This document shows, piece after piece, positions 21,855 to 29,309 of a DNA stretch of 46,230 bases. Under the pieces are notes generated by a model. It made no database searches, was not told the DNA's origin, and saw nothing but the letters and a program-made list of their open reading frames with translations. The first letter of the stretch is position 1; each line of letters starts with the position of its first letter. The stretch is from a virus: positions 1 to 46,230 of IMG/VR virus record IMGVR_UViG_3300045303_000093. One strand, given 5' to 3'. A program made the translations under genes and the position numbers.

Positions 21855-22943
21855 ATGGCAGACGTAAGTACAGCACCAGAACAAGCGGAGATTGCAGAAT
21901 CCCTGCTTGGCCCGGAGGATCAGCAACAAACTGTTGAGCAACCCGAAACCGAGCAACAGGAAGTTGCCGAGCCTTTAGAGCAAACCGAAGAGCAACCACT
22001 AGAACAAGACGAGGAAGTAGCCGAGGATTGGCTCCCAAGCGACCAAGACAAGGTATTTCCCGACGAAGTCTATGCGCGTTACGCTCAACGGTACAATTTG
22101 ACGCCGGAACAGGCGCAAGAACCCATCTTGCGGCAACTGCTCCACGACAAAATCAATTCCGATATTTACATTCAGCAGCAACGCGAGCAAGCCGAACAGG
22201 AACCGGCAGAGCCGGAAGTTGCGGAACCTACCCGCAGCGAACCGCAACTCAGCCGCGAGCAGTATTTCCAGAATCTTGACCGAGTGATTGCGGAGCGTAC
22301 CGACCCGGAAGTTGCCAAATCCTTTCATAAGGATTTCTTAAGTGTCTGGCAACGGCCGGAAGCGGAACAGCCGCAAGCATTCACTCAGATGACCTCGAAA
22401 TACATGCTCAATCTTGTTCAGACGTATCTACCGGATTTGCTGCAGGCTCAGCTGTCGCAACAGTTGAATCAGGTATTTCCGGGCTTTGGTGAGATGCACG
22501 AGCGCAGCGCTATGGCAATGGCCTGGGACCGCGTTCGCAACTCAGACGCAGGATTCGCACAGTTGCCCGCCTACGGTACGAAGGAATTTAGTTCCACGTT
22601 ACGCGAGGCGGCAGCACGCATTCCGGGGTTTGATGAGATGCAATTCACCGATGGGCAGGGCAGGGCATTGCCTCCGCAACAGAACGCGGAGCGCAAATAC
22701 GCCATGCTGGCCAAAATGGCCTCAGGCCAAAACGTCGATCCGGCTTTGCTGCAACGTGCTGCTGCATCAGGCGCAAGAAACGCCCGACGGGCGGAAGTCC
22801 GTCGCAGTGCAGGGAATCTCGGCTCCGGGCAATCGAAAGCCGCTGCAGGCGCTACTAAAGGTTCGAGTAAGTTCGAAACGAACGATGATCTGTTCGATGA
22901 CGAAACCATGGCACTTTACTCGAAACAGCATGGGCGCTTGTAA
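21855..22943 (+). CDS. Scaffold-like head assembly protein
   Basis: 362 residues, ATG behind AAGGAG. The N-terminal 70 residues are extremely rich in Glu and Gln (EQPETEQQEVAEPLEQTEEQ). The middle is helical, and the C-terminus is basic (RNARRAEVRRSAGN) before a final acidic turn. Acidic disordered start plus basic helical end, directly before the capsid gene, is the usual build of internal scaffolding proteins. No protease domain is seen. Confidence 0.7.
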   Translation: MADVSTAPEQAEIAESLLGPEDQQQTVEQPETEQQEVAEPLEQTEEQPLEQDEEVAEDWLPSDQDKVFPDEVYARYAQRYNLTPEQAQEPILRQLLHDKINSDIYIQQQREQAEQEPAEPEVAEPTRSEPQLSREQYFQNLDRVIAERTDPEVAKSFHKDFLSVWQRPEAEQPQAFTQMTSKYMLNLVQTYLPDLLQAQLSQQLNQVFPGFGEMHERSAMAMAWDRVRNSDAGFAQLPAYGTKEFSSTLREAAARIPGFDEMQFTDGQGRALPPQQNAERKYAMLAKMASGQNVDPALLQRAAASGARNARRAEVRRSAGNLGSGQSKAAAGATKGSSKFETNDDLFDDETMALYSKQHGRL

Positions 22944-22958
22944 GCAGAAGGAGCATAA

Positions 22959-24170
22959 GTGGCTCTACAAGTAGCACGCAGTTTCAACCAGATGGTTACG
23001 GACACCACCAACGTCCGCGACGTTTCTGAGCAGATGGTTTTGCTCGAACCGGATGCGGCGCCGCTGTTTGTCCTGACCAATTCTGCCAAGAGAAAACAGC
23101 CGACCATCGGCCCACGCTTTGAATGGGTTGAGGACACGGAAGTTTCGCTCTGGGGCCAGTCTAGCGCAGCCGCTGACTGGAGTTCCGCGGCAACTAACAT
23201 TCTGGTGGCGGATGGAACGCTATTCGGCGTGGGAGACATCGTGGCCGTGCCAAAAGCACAGTCATCGTCTGCCGCCCCGGAAGTTTTCCTGGTAACCGCC
23301 ATTTCCACCAACACTCTGACCATCACCCGAGGTATTGGTAGCTCCGGCGCGGACACAGTTTCCGCTACCGGCTCGCTCCGCATCCTCGCATCGGCGTTCA
23401 AGGAAGATGACAACATCGGGCAGCAACGCTACACGGCAAAAACCGTGCAGATCAGCTATGCCCAAATCTTCAAGACGCCGGTTAAGGTCACTCACACTGC
23501 AGCTTCCACCAAACAATATGGCGCACCGCAAGGCGAGCGGAAGTATCAGCTCGTTAAAGCGTTGATTCGCCATCGTTCGGAAATCGAAGCTGCTGGTCTG
23601 TGGGGGCGCGCATCGGAAAGTCTTAACTCTCCATCTTCGCGGTGGACGAGCATGGGCTTCCTGTCGCGCATCGCCACCAACAAAACGGACGCCAACTCTA
23701 CCGCGACGATCACCACTTGGAACACATTCTCTGAAACGGCATTCCGTTATGGAGAAAAGCAAAAGCTGTTGCTGTGCGCTCCCAAGGTGATTTCCGCGCT
23801 TAACTTCTACTCGCAAAACAAGCTGTTGACGCGAGTGGGAGACACGGTATTCGGCGTGAAGATTGCCCGTTTTGAAATGGCACTCGGTGAATTCCTGCTC
23901 GCTAACGACTACCGTTTGGGGACTGCTGACATTGGCTTCCCGGGCGGCAACTCGTTCGCAACCCATGCGTATTCCATCGACCTGCCATCTGTTGCCATGC
24001 GCTATTTGCAGGGCGGCGGTGACAACCTCATTGGCGATACCAAACTGTTCGAAAACATCCTGCCTGACGGCTCGACCACTCGAACGGATGAATATCGCAG
24101 TCAGCTTGGCTGGGAAATCCGGCATGAGAGAAAACATGCCTGGATCTTCGACCTGTCGAGCTACAGCTAA
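22959..24170 (+). CDS. Major capsid protein (SU10/DUF5309-like, HK97 fold)
   Basis: 403 residues from GTG 22959 with AAGGAG upstream. Resembles the SU10-type capsid family: N-terminal VRDVSEQMVLLEPDAAPLF, RFEWVEDTEV, an inserted beta-barrel (ILVADGTLFGVGDIVAVP, FLVTAISTNTLTITRGIGSS), then IRHRSEIEAAGLWGR and the P-domain core. It ends YRSQLGWEIRHERKHAWIF. The strong hairpin terminator directly downstream fits a highly expressed coat gene. Confidence 0.85.
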   Translation: MALQVARSFNQMVTDTTNVRDVSEQMVLLEPDAAPLFVLTNSAKRKQPTIGPRFEWVEDTEVSLWGQSSAAADWSSAATNILVADGTLFGVGDIVAVPKAQSSSAAPEVFLVTAISTNTLTITRGIGSSGADTVSATGSLRILASAFKEDDNIGQQRYTAKTVQISYAQIFKTPVKVTHTAASTKQYGAPQGERKYQLVKALIRHRSEIEAAGLWGRASESLNSPSSRWTSMGFLSRIATNKTDANSTATITTWNTFSETAFRYGEKQKLLLCAPKVISALNFYSQNKLLTRVGDTVFGVKIARFEMALGEFLLANDYRLGTADIGFPGGNSFATHAYSIDLPSVAMRYLQGGGDNLIGDTKLFENILPDGSTTRTDEYRSQLGWEIRHERKHAWIFDLSSYS

Positions 24171-24177
24171 TACAACC

Positions 24178-24205
24178 GGGGCGGGGGAAACCTCGCCCCA
24201 CTTTT
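24178..24205 (+). terminator. Intrinsic terminator after the capsid gene
   Basis: GGGGCGGGG (24178-24186) pairs with CCTCGCCCC (24191-24199) around a GAAA tetraloop, with one G-U pair. ACTTTT follows. A partial stop here would keep capsid expression above the genes that follow. Confidence 0.8.
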
Positions 24206-24216
24206 AAGGAGAAGAA

Positions 24217-24621
24217 ATGGCAAAAACGAATGTGTATCGGGTCAGCTATCTGTTCCGACCCAGCAAAGATGCAAACCCGCAAGAGAAAGTAGTTTTTGTG
24301 GTTGCGGATACGGATGTACAGGCAGTCGGCTATGTGAATTCACTGCTTGGATTTGAAGTGACCGGAGCGAGCGAGCACGTAAAGAACGCGATGCTTGTAT
24401 CAACGCCAATCGGCAAGGTATTCGAAGAACGCCGCGTCGGCAAACCGGATACTCGTCCAATGCCACGGGCGGAACGCCGTCACGGAGCGCCAGATACTCG
24501 CGTTGCAGAAACGCCAGCATTGAAACCAGCGGTTGCACCGAAGCCCGCCGTTGTTCCTCCGAAACCTGCTGTTGTTCCGGCGCCTGTAGCGAAGCCAGTT
24601 GTTCCTCCGGTGAAGCCGTGA
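24217..24621 (+). CDS. 'NVYxVxY' family protein with Pro-rich tail (copy 3)
   Basis: 134 residues, ATG behind AAGGAG. The first ~70 residues (MAKTNVYRVSYLFRP, EKVVFVVADTDVQAVGYVN) match the small proteins at 15268 and 16305. A basic stretch and a long Pro/Val/Lys/Ala tail (VAPKPAVVPPKPAVVPAPVA) follow. Being right after the capsid gene, it may be a capsid decoration or head protein with a flexible tail (inference). Confidence 0.65.
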   Translation: MAKTNVYRVSYLFRPSKDANPQEKVVFVVADTDVQAVGYVNSLLGFEVTGASEHVKNAMLVSTPIGKVFEERRVGKPDTRPMPRAERRHGAPDTRVAETPALKPAVAPKPAVVPPKPAVVPAPVAKPVVPPVKP

Positions 24622-25094
24622 GTCTGCCGGTCTGGAAGTGCAACGTTTGCGGCAAGAAATTCAGCGTAGGCGAATGGACCTGCGCTGATGGCCAGTCAAA
24701 TCACGTAGTCGAGATGAAAGAATATCTCTTGGCCGATGCTCCGACCGACCCCGGCCATCCGGCTAACGGTGGAGTCGACTCGCTGCGTGACGGCCGGACA
24801 CGCATCTGCAATATCCCACCGGATAAGCAGATTGTTCGGAATGGTGAAGTGTCCATTATTCCCGGTGGCTACGTGGAATTCATTCGCGGCCGCTTTTCTT
24901 CCGATAACCCGGAAATCCAATACTGCCTTGACAAGAAAAAGGGCTGGTGCTCGGAAGAGCAATGGAATACCGCATGGCTATCGCAGAATCAGCGCCTCGA
25001 CATCAAAACCATGCAGCTTCAGGCGTTAGAACAGCGTTTGGAGAATCAGCAGAACGAACTGTTGGCCCAACAGAAGGCGAAAGTCAGCGCCTGA
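24618..25094 (+). CDS. Head-region protein with N-terminal zinc ribbon
   Basis: 158 residues from GTG 24618, overlapping the previous stop (GTGA). N-terminus has WKCNVCGKKFSVGEWTCADG, a zinc-ribbon start. A beta-rich middle (SIIPGGYVEFIRGRFSSDNP) is followed by CLDKKKGWCSEE and a long Gln-rich coiled coil (LQALEQRLENQQNELLAQQ). A family often found beside phage capsid genes, of unknown role. Confidence 0.65.
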   Translation: MSLPVWKCNVCGKKFSVGEWTCADGQSNHVVEMKEYLLADAPTDPGHPANGGVDSLRDGRTRICNIPPDKQIVRNGEVSIIPGGYVEFIRGRFSSDNPEIQYCLDKKKGWCSEEQWNTAWLSQNQRLDIKTMQLQALEQRLENQQNELLAQQKAKVSA

Positions 25095-25492
25095 TGGCAA
25101 TCTGTTCAAACTGTGGAGCGGAAGGTCCGCGAGTCCGCTCCCGCTGGAATGATAAAGAGCAGTTACCGGACATTTGCCCGTCCTGCTCGCCCAGTTCTTT
25201 CGAGAAGTTCACTGCTCCCAGCGAAAAGAAGATCTGGATGGGCTACGAAGCTCACCCGAATGAGTATGTAAAGGCCGAAGATGGTGGATTTGACCGCAAA
25301 CCGGAATACCGTGTCGAACAAGAAGAAAAACTCACGCAAGAGACTGCCGAAGAAAGAGACGCTCGCATTAAGGCGGAAGATAACAAAAGGAAAACTCGAA
25401 GAACTCTACCAATGGATGAAGCGGAACTTTCCGGAGCTCTCAGAAAGGCCGAAGAAATAGTTTCTTGGATGACCGGAACCAATGTCAACTAA
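25094..25492 (+). CDS. Zinc-ribbon protein
   Basis: 132 residues, ATG overlapping the previous stop. CSNCGAEGP ... ICPSCSPSSF gives a four-Cys zinc ribbon. The rest is highly charged and helical (YRVEQEEKLTQETAEERDAR). Function unknown. The end overlaps the glycosyltransferase gene by 11 bases. Confidence 0.62.
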   Translation: MAICSNCGAEGPRVRSRWNDKEQLPDICPSCSPSSFEKFTAPSEKKIWMGYEAHPNEYVKAEDGGFDRKPEYRVEQEEKLTQETAEERDARIKAEDNKRKTRRTLPMDEAELSGALRKAEEIVSWMTGTNVN

Positions 25493-26423
25493 CCATCACT
25501 GGGAAAAAGCAGCGAAGAAACTGTTACTCAAGCCGGAAGGGCGAGCGGCACTAAAGAAGTTCGGAATCGATGTGGAAGTAGTAGGACAGAAAAACGGCCA
25601 TGTGGAAGAAAAAGCGACCGTGGTGGTCCTTTGCCCGACTTATCGAGCGCCTGAACCGCAGATGCAAGATTCTCTTCGGGCGATGGTAGGAGCAACGGAC
25701 GCAATCGTCTATTCCGGTCCGCCGATTCAGTCCTCGGTCGTTCATTGGAGCCGCAACGCGATGTTTGGCGAGCAACTGAAGAGCGGAAAACCGTGGACAC
25801 ACGCTCTTCTGATTGATGACGATATGGTGCCTGAGCCTGGTGATTTGAATAAGTTGCTAAGCCATAAGAAAGACATCGTTGCAGGGCTTTGCACTCGCAG
25901 AAGCGACCCGCCAATTCCAACGATTCGCTACTATGACGATGAAACCGGAGCATTCGAGCAAATCTGGGAGTGGCCAGAAAATAAACTGGTGGAAGTAGGC
26001 GGAATCGGCACTGGATTCATGCTGGTTTCAAAACACGCTGTCGAGCAAGTCGCCCAAGCATATTTTGACTGTCTATGGGAAAAGGATTTCTACGGAGTTT
26101 CTGATGAATGGGTGAACGTCAACCGCGATCGCCGACTGAAACATTTTGACGAAACGCGAATCGCTTACTGGTTCCGGTTTGCACCATCACTGAAACTGGC
26201 AATCGAACAGGGCGAAGACATGCACTTCTGCATGATGGCCAGAAAGTATTGCGGCATCCCGGTGTTCTGCGACACATCTGTTCAGCCGGGACATATCGGG
26301 CAGTATCCGTTCGGCGTAAAGGATTTTCTGCCGTATCGAGATGCGTGCATTCAGATTGCGAAGGAAAAAGGCACCTACAAGACGCAGCCGAAGATTGAAG
26401 CGGAGATTGAGATTGTCAGCTAG
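25482..26423 (+). CDS. GT-A-type glycosyltransferase-like protein
   Basis: 313 residues. ATVVVLCPTYRAPEPQMQDS, then NAMFGEQLKSG, then ALLIDDDMVPEPGDLNKLL: the DDD is the metal/sugar-nucleotide (DxD) motif of GT-A enzymes. GIGTGFMLVSKHAV and GEDMHFCMMARKYCG follow, like the acceptor/catalytic region. First of four sugar-related genes within the virion-assembly block. It likely transfers a sugar to a virion or host surface component (inference). Confidence 0.72.
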   Translation: MSTNHHWEKAAKKLLLKPEGRAALKKFGIDVEVVGQKNGHVEEKATVVVLCPTYRAPEPQMQDSLRAMVGATDAIVYSGPPIQSSVVHWSRNAMFGEQLKSGKPWTHALLIDDDMVPEPGDLNKLLSHKKDIVAGLCTRRSDPPIPTIRYYDDETGAFEQIWEWPENKLVEVGGIGTGFMLVSKHAVEQVAQAYFDCLWEKDFYGVSDEWVNVNRDRRLKHFDETRIAYWFRFAPSLKLAIEQGEDMHFCMMARKYCGIPVFCDTSVQPGHIGQYPFGVKDFLPYRDACIQIAKEKGTYKTQPKIEAEIEIVS

Positions 26424-26910
26424 GCCTAAATATGAATTCCACCTTAAGACTTGGTCAGACATTCAGGATCACTTACCAAGACTTTACGCAGCAGCCAAAG
26501 GCAATTGCATGGAGATCGGAGTTCGACATGGCTGCTCCACATCCGCTCTACTGGCGGGAATTGAAGAGCGCGGAGGCCACCTTTTCAGTGTGGACCTTAA
26601 CGGCTGTTATATCTTCACCGGCCATCCACAATGGACTTTCTTCCGGGCAGATACACTGAAGAACCTGATGGCCCTGAAACAATTGTTGCATCAGGAGTGG
26701 GAAGTGCTGTTTGTTGATGGGGATCATACTTACGAGGGAGCTTTGTCGGATTTGACGAACTTTGGAGACAGGGCAAAGCGCATCTTCGTGCATGATACCG
26801 ACGCTCCTGATTTCCCCGGAGTGAAACAGGCAGTAGAGGAATTCGTCAAGCAGGGCAAGCGGAAAGTGACATATCACCCAGGGAGTTTCGGAATGGCGGA
26901 AATCGTTTGA
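26413..26910 (+). CDS. Class I SAM-dependent methyltransferase (Methyltransf_24-like)
   Basis: 165 residues from TTG 26413, 7 bases after GGAG and overlapping the previous gene; the longer frame from 26341 is not supported. NCMEIGVRHGCSTSALLAGI is SAM motif I, and HLFSVDLNG and VLFVDGDHTYEGALSDL follow. The HDTDAPDFPGVKQAV segment is typical of the CmcI/FkbM-like sugar or natural-product methyltransferases. Probably methylates a sugar made by its neighbours. Confidence 0.75.
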   Translation: MSARPKYEFHLKTWSDIQDHLPRLYAAAKGNCMEIGVRHGCSTSALLAGIEERGGHLFSVDLNGCYIFTGHPQWTFFRADTLKNLMALKQLLHQEWEVLFVDGDHTYEGALSDLTNFGDRAKRIFVHDTDAPDFPGVKQAVEEFVKQGKRKVTYHPGSFGMAEIV

Positions 26911-27833
26911 AGATCGCAGCGTTCTACTCAGATAGCCCTTTTGCCGGTTGGGTGCAAGCGGAAGGCTTCGTGGACGTACTGAAACGAATGGGTCACGAAG
27001 TGGTAGGAATCGGCGTACCGCCCGTCACGCAAATCACGCAAGCGATGGCCGACAAAGTGAACAAGCCTATTGATGATTGCGACCTGATTATCGTTTCTGG
27101 CCCGGAATGGCTGCGGAAATGGATTCTGGCTTTCTATCCAAATTGGGGAAAGCTAAAAGCACCGAAAGTTGCGTGGTATCACGAAAGTTTTGTACGCGAC
27201 GACTTCACCATTAATTACGGCGATTACGAGAAGATGTACGACTTTCATTTCTTTCCTGACAGATCAGATGCAGAGAAATACAAGGGAGAATTTCTTCCTT
27301 TGGGCGTCGATACAGAAATATTTAACACGTTCAGCTCCTATACACGACCGCCCCGAGAAATTGAAATAGGTTTTATCGGCCTTATGTATCCGAAGCGTGC
27401 GGCGTTTGTTAACGAACTGACTCCACATCTTGGCGACATCAAGATTAAGTATATGACTGCTTGTCAGTCAGAGCGCGGACTGATTCCTGCAATCGGCGTA
27501 TGGGATGCAGACGGCTTCAATATCCGTCGATCAATGGAACTACTTGCCGAGACGTACCGCCGAATCAAAGTGTTTGTTACATTCCCATCTCTGTCCAATG
27601 TGCTAGTGGCAAAAGTTCTAGAATCCATGGCGTGTGGCTGCAAGCTAGTCGCTCCCAAGCAGCCAATTCACATTGACGGATACTTTCCTTACGAAGGTGC
27701 CTATCAATGCGCTGAGCAGATACGTTCCGCATTGAAAACAGATTTGATTGACTACGATTTTATTTCCGAGCACCGCATGGAGAACCGTTTCGATCAAATC
27801 TTTGCAAAGGTCGGCGTATGCGTATCCTTGTAG
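26907..27833 (+). CDS. GT-B-type (GT4-like) glycosyltransferase
   Basis: 308 residues from TTG 26907, overlapping the previous stop. N-terminal Rossmann-like half (KIAAFYSDSPFAGWVQAEGF, CDLIIVSGPEW). The C-terminal half carries the nucleotide-sugar binding pattern LSNVLVAKVLESMACGCKLV, equivalent to the GT4 E-x7-E/PxxxxEAMACGxPV site, in a reduced form. Companion of the GT-A enzyme in the sugar cassette. Confidence 0.75.
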   Translation: MKIAAFYSDSPFAGWVQAEGFVDVLKRMGHEVVGIGVPPVTQITQAMADKVNKPIDDCDLIIVSGPEWLRKWILAFYPNWGKLKAPKVAWYHESFVRDDFTINYGDYEKMYDFHFFPDRSDAEKYKGEFLPLGVDTEIFNTFSSYTRPPREIEIGFIGLMYPKRAAFVNELTPHLGDIKIKYMTACQSERGLIPAIGVWDADGFNIRRSMELLAETYRRIKVFVTFPSLSNVLVAKVLESMACGCKLVAPKQPIHIDGYFPYEGAYQCAEQIRSALKTDLIDYDFISEHRMENRFDQIFAKVGVCVSL

Positions 27834-28672
27834 CCGGTTCAGAAGGCATGATCGGATCGAATGTGGTGCGCTTGCTGCGGGAGCGCGGCGAATCGCCTGA
27901 TCTGTGCGATAAGAAATCAGGCTGGGATGCTCGAGACGTTCGAGACTTCTACGACATCATTTACGATTGCGCATCGCCCACCAGGGGAATCGGCAGCCAT
28001 GATTTTCTTGAAACTGCGCAAATCCCGCTGAATCTGGTGCAGCAGACCGCGCACATCGTTTATCTCTCAAGCTCCTGCGTCTATCCCGACAATGCCACGA
28101 TTCCCACGCCAGAGAGCGAAGGATTTTTGGGAGAACCGGAAGAAGCGAATCGCGGATATGGCTGGGCGAAGCGGGCGGGAGAGCTGGCGTGCCGATATTC
28201 AAATGCGAAATACACGATCCTACGCTTGGGGAATATCTACGGACCTTCCTACGACTGGACCAATCCGGTAAAGCACGTGATCCCTTCGCTGATTGAAAGA
28301 ATTCTGTCTGGAGAAAATCCTCTGGTGGTTTGGGGCAGCGGAAATCAGACGCGCTCGTTCATGTACGAGGAGAGTTGTGCTCGAATAATTCTGGAAATGT
28401 CAGACCGTGCAGGCAATAGAGGAGTATTCAACGCTGGTGGACAAGAGACCTCGATACATGAACTGGTTGAAACGATTGCGGAGATTGTTGGCTACGAAGG
28501 GAAAATCGTTTTCGATACCACAAAGCCGGAAGGTCCATTACGCAAAGCGCAAGACACTAACAAAATGGATTCAATAGTTAGAGCACATCTTTCACTTCAT
28601 ACGGGACTGGAGAGAACAATCAGTGCAGCGCGACGAAATTATCGAGTTAGCGAATCAGCTCTCCGAGCGTAA
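27818..28672 (+). CDS. NAD(P)-dependent sugar epimerase/reductase (extended SDR)
   Basis: 284 residues. RILVAGSEGMIGSNVVRLL gives the GxxGxxG NAD site. SSSCVYPDNATIPTPESE and YGWAKRAGEL (YxxxK) give the catalytic Ser-Tyr-Lys. The SSSCVYP form is like GDP-L-fucose synthase and related epimerases. NIYGPSYDW and GSGNQTRSFMYEE follow. It would make a deoxy- or epimerised NDP-sugar for the neighbouring transferases. The last 50 bases overlap the next gene. Confidence 0.82.
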   Translation: MRILVAGSEGMIGSNVVRLLRERGESPDLCDKKSGWDARDVRDFYDIIYDCASPTRGIGSHDFLETAQIPLNLVQQTAHIVYLSSSCVYPDNATIPTPESEGFLGEPEEANRGYGWAKRAGELACRYSNAKYTILRLGNIYGPSYDWTNPVKHVIPSLIERILSGENPLVVWGSGNQTRSFMYEESCARIILEMSDRAGNRGVFNAGGQETSIHELVETIAEIVGYEGKIVFDTTKPEGPLRKAQDTNKMDSIVRAHLSLHTGLERTISAARRNYRVSESALRA

Positions 28673-29309
28673 AGGCGAGCGTGTTCTCAATCTTCAGACG
28701 CTGTACCGCTTTGTGGTGCAGGATATCTGCAAGCGGCAACGTTTCTGGTGGAGACGTGTGCAGGTTACTTTCAATCTGACCATCGGAACACCTACTTACG
28801 ATCTAACAGATATAACGCTATTCCCGGACCTGTTCGAAATCGCTCTCGATGAAATCACCAAGTTCACGCTCATCACTTCACCGAATCCACTGCAAGTAGC
28901 GGAACTTGTTCCGGTGTTTGACCCGGAAACGCTGATCGAAATGAAGAACAACGTTTCTACACAGCAGCCCGGCCGCTACACCATGGACGCAGGAGACTAT
29001 AAAGTTTTGCGAGTGGACATGCCGGACGCGGCTTATCAGGCATATATCGTTGGATGGGGAATGGCGAATCCAGGATCAGACACCTTTACAACGAAGGTTC
29101 CGCTCATTCCTACCTGGGGCCATAACACAATTGTTATGGGAATCGTTGCGAAAGTTTTCAAGTTTGCTTATGGCTCAGAGAATCCTAAGACGATGGATGC
29201 AATCGCGGAATACGAGCAAGGTTTGCAGGATTTGATGCAGCGGAAACAGTTTGACCCGAATTACAAATTGCAAATGAGCTTGAATGAATCCGCGGTGCGC
29301 TCGACGTAA
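28623..29309 (+). CDS. Head-tail adaptor / tail tubular A-like protein
   Basis: 228 residues from GTG 28623. Starts with a helical part (RDEIIELANQLSERKGERVL, LYRFVVQDICKRQRFWWRR) then alternating strands and helices, ending NYKLQMSLNESAVRST. This size, and the position between head genes and the large tail-tube gene, fit the podovirus gp4/gp11-like adaptor that closes the portal. Similarity is structural in style, not a firm family match. Confidence 0.58.
   Translation: MQRDEIIELANQLSERKGERVLNLQTLYRFVVQDICKRQRFWWRRVQVTFNLTIGTPTYDLTDITLFPDLFEIALDEITKFTLITSPNPLQVAELVPVFDPETLIEMKNNVSTQQPGRYTMDAGDYKVLRVDMPDAAYQAYIVGWGMANPGSDTFTTKVPLIPTWGHNTIVMGIVAKVFKFAYGSENPKTMDAIAEYEQGLQDLMQRKQFDPNYKLQMSLNESAVRST

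Noticed and set aside
23262-24137. Long reverse-strand frame (291 codons) opposite the capsid gene
   Set aside because: It mirrors the capsid gene, has no ribosome site or recognisable domain, and all other genes are on the + strand.
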